Assembly (NCBI GenBank): GCA_009774625.1
Contig: VSOB01000024.1
Location: 1-44,330, forward strand
DNA from: Lachnospiraceae bacterium
Lineage (GTDB): Bacteria > Bacillota > Clostridia > Lachnospirales > Lachnospiraceae
Length of the DNA stretch: 44,330 nucleotides
Direction of reading: 5' to 3'
The notes below the pieces were generated by a model that saw only the letters and a list, made by a program, of their open reading frames with translations, made no database searches and was not told the DNA's origin. A program made the translations under genes and the position numbers. The number at the start of each line of letters is the position of its first letter. The first letter of the stretch is position 1. Below, in pieces: positions 40,546 through 44,330 of the stretch.

Positions 40546-41345
40546 AGCATTTAATCAAATATGAGTGGAAGGCTGTCTGGAAAGTCCTTATTATCATCAA
40601 TTCTTTTACTGTCGTTACCACAATCATCGGTATGCTGCTCCTGCGCACTCTGGACGGCAATATCCGTGGAGCATCACGCAGCGTTGCCATCCTTCTTTTC
40701 TCACTGTACTATATCACCATCATCGGTGTATCCCTTGCCATGACCATCTATGTGGGGATACGGTTTTACCATAATTTCTATACAGACGAAGGCTATCTGA
40801 TGCATACCCTGCCGGTTACCAAACGCCAGCTTGTGATTTCCAAGCTGCTGGTTCACAGCCTGTGCGAATGGATCACCCAACTGTTGGTTATGATCAGCCT
40901 GGGACTCCTGCTGTTCCCTCTGCTGGTGGAGATACTGGAGATTCCGGGAGTTACCATGTCCTCCCTGATCAGCGAATGGATGGAGCTGATTCATGATGCT
41001 TCCATTTCCCTGCCTGTTTTTCTGGTGGTGACTCTGTTCTCGGCAGTCATTGGTACAATCAGCGGAACATTGGCCATCTACTGTGCCATCGTTCTGGGAC
41101 AGACTTTTCACAGACACAGAATCATGGGAGCCATACTATGCTATATCGGAATCTACTGCCTGATTCAGTCTGTCACCAGTGTGCTGATGATGCCTCAGAT
41201 CATTTATGTGCAAAGTGCAGATTTCAATCCTATGAGTTACTTTACAAACACCATAACCACCATCTCCATTGCCAGTCTGTTTCTTGGCATTGTATGGTAT
41301 TGTATCATCCTCTATATGATGAACAAAAAATTAAATCTGGAATAG
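40539..41345 (+). CDS. ABC-2-like permease of the YtrA-regulated transporter
   Basis: A 268-residue membrane protein with about six hydrophobic segments: ILIIINSFTVVTTIIGMLLL, VAILLFSLYYITIIGVSLAM, LLVMISLGLLLFPLL, VVTLFSAVIGTISGTLAIYC, AILCYIGIYCLIQSVTSVL, and ISIASLFLGIVWYCIILYMM. The cytosolic loop has RFYHNFYTDEGYLMHTLPVT, the typical LPVTKRQLVISKL motif of ABC-2 exporters. Its substrate is not evident; YtrA-type systems often respond to cell-wall stress. Confidence 0.88.
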   Translation: MLKHLIKYEWKAVWKVLIIINSFTVVTTIIGMLLLRTLDGNIRGASRSVAILLFSLYYITIIGVSLAMTIYVGIRFYHNFYTDEGYLMHTLPVTKRQLVISKLLVHSLCEWITQLLVMISLGLLLFPLLVEILEIPGVTMSSLISEWMELIHDASISLPVFLVVTLFSAVIGTISGTLAIYCAIVLGQTFHRHRIMGAILCYIGIYCLIQSVTSVLMMPQIIYVQSADFNPMSYFTNTITTISIASLFLGIVWYCIILYMMNKKLNLE

Positions 41346-41370
41346 ATGTCATTTGACCCCTTTGTACCTG

Positions 41371-41399
41371 CACCAATTTTCATACCTCTGCATACGATA
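41371..41399 (+). promoter_or_regulatory. Sigma-K-like promoter of the interrupted SpoIID-like gene
   Basis: CACC (41371-41374), 16 bases, then CATACGATA (41391-41399). This fits the sigma-K pattern as I recall it (-35 AC flanked by A/C; -10 CATAnnnTA). It fits sigma-E less well. A start near 41406 would give a transcript that lacks the 5' arm of the overlapping hairpin, leaving the AGAGG ribosome site free. Confidence 0.55.
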
Positions 41400-41422
41400 A
41401 CAAAAAATGCAGAGGTATTTTT
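41382..41422 (+). terminator. Terminator of the GntR-ABC operon, covering the next ribosome site
   Basis: ATACCTCTGCAT (41382-41393) and ATGCAGAGGTAT (41407-41418) pair perfectly around 13 bases, followed by a T run. The 3' arm contains AGAGG, the ribosome site of the ATG at 41423. Readthrough messages would therefore have that site hidden. Confidence 0.85.
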
Positions 41423-42439
41423 ATGCCCGAATATCCTGTCTGGAAAGCACAACAGGAACCGCAGGCTCCTTCCTCAGAAGGTACCCTGCGGATTTCCGTT
41501 GTTTCTTCTGTTGGTATGATTCCCATTCAGCATGCCACCGTTACCATCTCTTATACCGGAGATCCTCAGACACCCCTGATGACACTTAGCACCGACGAAA
41601 GCGGTCAGACACCGCCGGTTTCACTTCCGGCTCCCAATCTGGAATACAGTCTGGAACCGGAACAGCTCGTACAGCCTTATTCCGAATACAATATCGAAGT
41701 CACTGCGGAAGGTTATGAGCCTGTTCTTGTTTCCGGTACCGAGGTTCTGCCGGATGTCACCGCTATCCAGCCTATCAGTATGATCCCGCTGGAATCAAAC
41801 GCACCGGAAGAGGATATCTTTATCCCGGAACATACACTGTTCGGAGAATATCCGCCGAAAATTCCAGAAGACGAAATCAAACCAATGGACGAATCCGGTG
41901 AAATCGTCCTGAGCCGTGTGGTAATCCCCGAATATGTCATTGTCCATGACGGCGTGCCCTCCGATCCCACCGCTCAGAATTACTATGTACGCTATAAAGA
42001 TTACATCAAAAATGTGGCTTCCTGTGAAATTTATGCCACATGGCCGGAATCGGCCATCTATGCCAATATCCTTGTCATCATGTCTTTCACCCTGAACCGG
42101 GTATATACAGAATGGTACCGAAATCAGGGATATGATTTTACCATTACCTCGTCCACTGCCTATGATCAGAAATGGATTCATGGACGGAATATATTTGACA
42201 ACATAGATGTGCTGGTAGACAATATATTTGCCAACTTCCTGTCCCGTCCCGGTGTCCGCCAGCCCATTTTCACCTCTTACTGCGACGGCAAACGGGTCAC
42301 CTGTTCCGGACTCAAACAGTGGGGGTCCAAATATCTGGCGGACGAAGGCTATGCCCCCATTGAAATCATCCGTTATTATTATGGCAATGATATGTATATC
42401 AACACTGCGGATGTGATCTCTGGCATTCCGGCCTCCTGT
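41423..42439 (+). pseudogene. SpoIID/LytB-like spore peptidoglycan protein, interrupted by a mobile element
   Basis: About 339 residues remain. Residues of about 20-125 look like carboxypeptidase-regulatory or CnaB strands (GTLRISVVSSVGMIPIQHAT). Residues of about 185-335 are SpoIID-like: YVRYKDYIKNVASCEIYATW with the catalytic-type Glu, PESAIYANILVIMSFTLNRV, then YCDGKRVTCSGLKQWGSKYL and EIIRYYYGNDMYI. In intact relatives I recall that the protein continues with a tryptophan after GIPxS and a peptidoglycan-binding C-terminal domain. Here the frame changes at codon 339 (GIPAS then CEVLLL). The remaining open frame to 42859 is antisense to the recombinase. The 3' part should lie beyond the element. 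A sigma-K-like promoter precedes it. Confidence 0.75.
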
Positions 42440-42450
42440 GAGGTCCTTCT
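42430..42450. other. Probable attachment-site junction of the serine recombinase element
   Basis: Host coding similarity stops at about 42437-42439 in GGCCTCCTGTGAGG. The recombinase stop lies 25 bases further, on the opposite strand. CCTC and GAGG form a small imperfect palindrome around TG, the kind of centre a serine recombinase uses. The exact crossover cannot be fixed without the other end. Confidence 0.55.
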
Positions 42451-42463
42451 GTTAACACAACAA

Positions 42464-44032
42464 CTAAAACTTCCAGTATATCTTCACCGGATATTCTTCT
42501 CGACGACTGTTCCTGCGGCCTACTTCAATATGATCGACAAATTTATCCATAATATCATAGCTCAGCTCGCTTACATCAGCATATTTTTTTATGATTTCTT
42601 TTTTGGACAATCTTTCCTTTGTCTGACGTTCCAGTTCCTCAATCATTTTCTGCCTTTCTGCAACCAGTCCATCATAACGTCTGATATCTTCGTGAAACCT
42701 TTTGGAAAATGTCCTGTATTCTTCTATTGTAATTTCTCCGTTTACTTTATCCAGGTACAATTCCTGCAAAGCATTTTCACACTTTTCTTTTTCCTGGCAA
42801 TACTTACGTATTTCTTTTTTTGCAGCGTTCTGCCGCTCAGTCCCCTTATCTGGAAGTGAGATCAAAGTCTCGGCCTGTTCCGAATTTAAATAGTGCCAGA
42901 CCATATCTTTATATGCTTCCAGGATTCTCTTCCTGAGAAAATCCTCCGAAATACAGCATCCTTCACAGATATTCTCCAGACACTGGTTCACCTTACACCT
43001 CAGATAACGCTTCCCGCGGGTATAATTCACCTTCAGTGCATATCCACAGCCCGCACATACAACTTTTCCTGCCAGTATGCTTATCTTTCCATCCCTGTGG
43101 GGTACAGATCTTTCCTGAAGCAGGATTTGCACTTTTTCCCACAAATCCTGCTCTATAATCGGCTCATGCGTCTTTTCAACAACAAACCACTGATCCTTTG
43201 GCTTGTAATATTTTTTCTTCATCTTATAAGAAATGGTTCCACTTTTTCCCTGAACCATATTTCCGATGTACATCTCATTCTTCAGGATGTTATTTACAGT
43301 ATGATATCGCCACAAATGTGCAAATTTCCCTTTGCTTTCCCGCTCTTTGTCTCCATACTCCCCAGCCAGGAACTTATACTGAAACGGGTTGGGTATCCCT
43401 CTTTTATTCAGTTCCTTGGCTATTTGTGTTTTCCCATATCCAGCAGCAAACATTTCAAAAATATCGTGTACAACCGCCGCCGCCCTGGTATCTTTAATAA
43501 TATGTCCTTTCCTCTCAGGATCCTTCTTATATCCATAAACCGCAGCAGAACCAATATGCAGCCCTTTCGAACGTTTGTCATTCAGAACACTCTTAATACT
43601 CTCTGACATATCTTCCAAATACCACTCATTGATCAGACCGTTGATCTGCCTCGCCTTTTTATTCCCTCTGAGTGCTGTATCCGCATTGTCCACCACACTG
43701 ACAAAGCGGACATTCCATAACAGAAAGTATCCATGAATATATTTTTCCACGATTTCCAGTTCACGCGAAAATCTTGACTGGGACTTGCACAATACGATAT
43801 TGATTCTTCCCTCTTCTGCATCACAAAGCATACGGTTAAACTCCGGCCTGTTTCGGTCTGAACCTGTATAATCATCATCGCTGTAAATTCTGTAAATCTC
43901 CCATCCCCTTTCCATCGCATATGTTATCAACATAGATTTTTGGTTTTGAATACTTTCGCTGTCATCTTCCTTGTTTTTTTTATGTTTGTCCTCTTCTGAA
44001 AGGCGGCAATAAATTCCCACTATTTCTTTCAT
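42464..44032 (-). CDS. Large serine recombinase
   Basis: A 522-residue protein. The N-terminal resolvase domain has YCRLSEEDKHKKNKEDDSES with the nucleophile Ser, SDDDYTGSDRNRPEFNRMLC, and CKSQSRFSRELEIVEKYIHG. The recombinase domain follows (GSAAVYGYKKDPERKGHIIK, then KTQIAKELNKRGIPNPF). A zinc ribbon comes next (CAGCGYALKVNYTRGKRYLR, then CKVN...CEGC). The C-terminus is a long coiled coil (EKCENALQELYLDKVNGEIT to KERLSKKEIIKKY). AAAGGAAA precedes the ATG at 44032. It reads toward the left junction, as is usual for integrases at an element end. Confidence 0.92.
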   Translation of the reverse strand: MKEIVGIYCRLSEEDKHKKNKEDDSESIQNQKSMLITYAMERGWEIYRIYSDDDYTGSDRNRPEFNRMLCDAEEGRINIVLCKSQSRFSRELEIVEKYIHGYFLLWNVRFVSVVDNADTALRGNKKARQINGLINEWYLEDMSESIKSVLNDKRSKGLHIGSAAVYGYKKDPERKGHIIKDTRAAAVVHDIFEMFAAGYGKTQIAKELNKRGIPNPFQYKFLAGEYGDKERESKGKFAHLWRYHTVNNILKNEMYIGNMVQGKSGTISYKMKKKYYKPKDQWFVVEKTHEPIIEQDLWEKVQILLQERSVPHRDGKISILAGKVVCAGCGYALKVNYTRGKRYLRCKVNQCLENICEGCCISEDFLRKRILEAYKDMVWHYLNSEQAETLISLPDKGTERQNAAKKEIRKYCQEKEKCENALQELYLDKVNGEITIEEYRTFSKRFHEDIRRYDGLVAERQKMIEELERQTKERLSKKEIIKKYADVSELSYDIMDKFVDHIEVGRRNSRREEYPVKIYWKF

Positions 44033-44067
44033 ATTTTCCTTTCCGAAACAAACTATATTCTACTTTA

Positions 44068-44214
44068 TTATATTTTCCTGCCTTTATTTTGTAAATTACT
44101 TTGTAAATACTGGTTCCGTTCCCGATCACTTACCATTTGGGCGAATAATCTTGTAAACTGCTTTACCCGTTCTTCCTTACTGTCATTTTTTAATACATTA
44201 ATCACTGCACCCAT
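44068..44214 (-). CDS. Small hypothetical protein (48 residues) upstream of the recombinase
   Basis: The frame gives MGAVINVLKNDSKEERVKQF, continues with TRLFAQMVSDRERNQYLQSN, and ends in a basic GRKI before TAA. AGAGGA lies 8 bases before the ATG. It is a charged helical protein and ends 35 bases before the recombinase start. It is not recognised. Such small proteins next to recombinases can be accessory factors, but nothing here proves this. Confidence 0.45.
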   Translation of the reverse strand: MGAVINVLKNDSKEERVKQFTRLFAQMVSDRERNQYLQSNLQNKGRKI

Positions 44215-44276
44215 ATCATGGATCCTCTTTTTTCTTAATATATATGTTTCTTCTGGTATTTTTCATGCATTGCAGA

Positions 44277-44330
44277 TCAATCCGTATTTCCGTTCTTATC
44301 CTCTTTCAGCCGCTCTTCTATGTAGGACCA
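44277..44330 (-). CDS. C-terminal end of a further element gene (5' part outside window)
   Basis: Eighteen codons ending WSYIEERLKEDKNGNTD and TGA are open to the window edge. The stretch is too short to name. The element evidently continues to the right with genes on the same strand. Confidence 0.4.
   Translation of the reverse strand, partial: WSYIEERLKEDKNGNTD

Noticed and set aside
42440..42859. C-terminal continuation of the SpoIID-like open frame
   Set aside because: This part is antisense to the recombinase and unrelated to the family's expected C-terminus. It is a chance extension past the insertion junction.

Overview
The window looks like a spore-forming Clostridia genome, most likely Lachnospiraceae. 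The evidence is the cysS-mrnC-rlmB-sigH order, an FMN riboswitch in front of ribD-ribE-ribBA-ribH, strong AGGAGG ribosome binding sites, moderate GC, and large proteins resembling the DUF5716 and DUF5717 families. Nothing was run through a database. Family names come from motifs, lengths and gene order.

Region 1 (1-11132) is a contractile phage-tail module on the minus strand. It has a tail fibre (cut by the window edge), PBSX XkdU-, XkdT-, XkdS-, XkdR-, XkdQ-, XkdP- and XkdO-like proteins, a tail assembly chaperone with a probable programmed -1 frameshift, a tube, a sheath and a tail terminator. It is headed by a sigma-region-4-like activator. A divergent repressor/ImmA pair follows across a shared operator region. 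No terminase, portal, capsid or head-completion gene lies between the regulators and the tail genes, so an R-type tailocin of the diffocin kind fits better than a complete prophage.

Region 2 (11192-17231) is core chromosome: tRNA-Thr, sigH, rlmB, mrnC, cysS, cysE, a GNAT acetyltransferase, and ispF with an unusual cysteine-rich tail.

Region 3 (17429-23560) is accessory. A BlaI/BlaR1-type pair has an extracellular domain that is repeated in a neighbouring lipoprotein, and near-identical operators sit over both promoters. Next to it is a three-gene operon: a beta-helix/CbbX-type AAA+ fusion, a membrane protein and a 60-residue protein.

Region 4 (23750-30934) holds the riboflavin operon with its riboswitch leader, a YjfB-like protein, a PsiE-like protein and a polar amino acid ABC transporter.

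Region 5 (30952-37912) is a four-gene operon of unknown role: a 1193-residue helical protein, an Hsp70-like protein, a TPR-like protein and a coiled-coil membrane protein. A repeat-rich, structured intergenic region lies upstream.

Region 6 (38243-44330) has a CobD/HisC-like aminotransferase, a YtrA-type GntR regulator with its ABC transporter, and a SpoIID-like gene. That gene has a sigma-K-like promoter and is interrupted at about codon 339. A large serine recombinase begins about 25 bases past the break, facing it. The layout suggests a mobile element inside a sporulation gene, similar in arrangement to skin elements. The other end of the element is outside the window.
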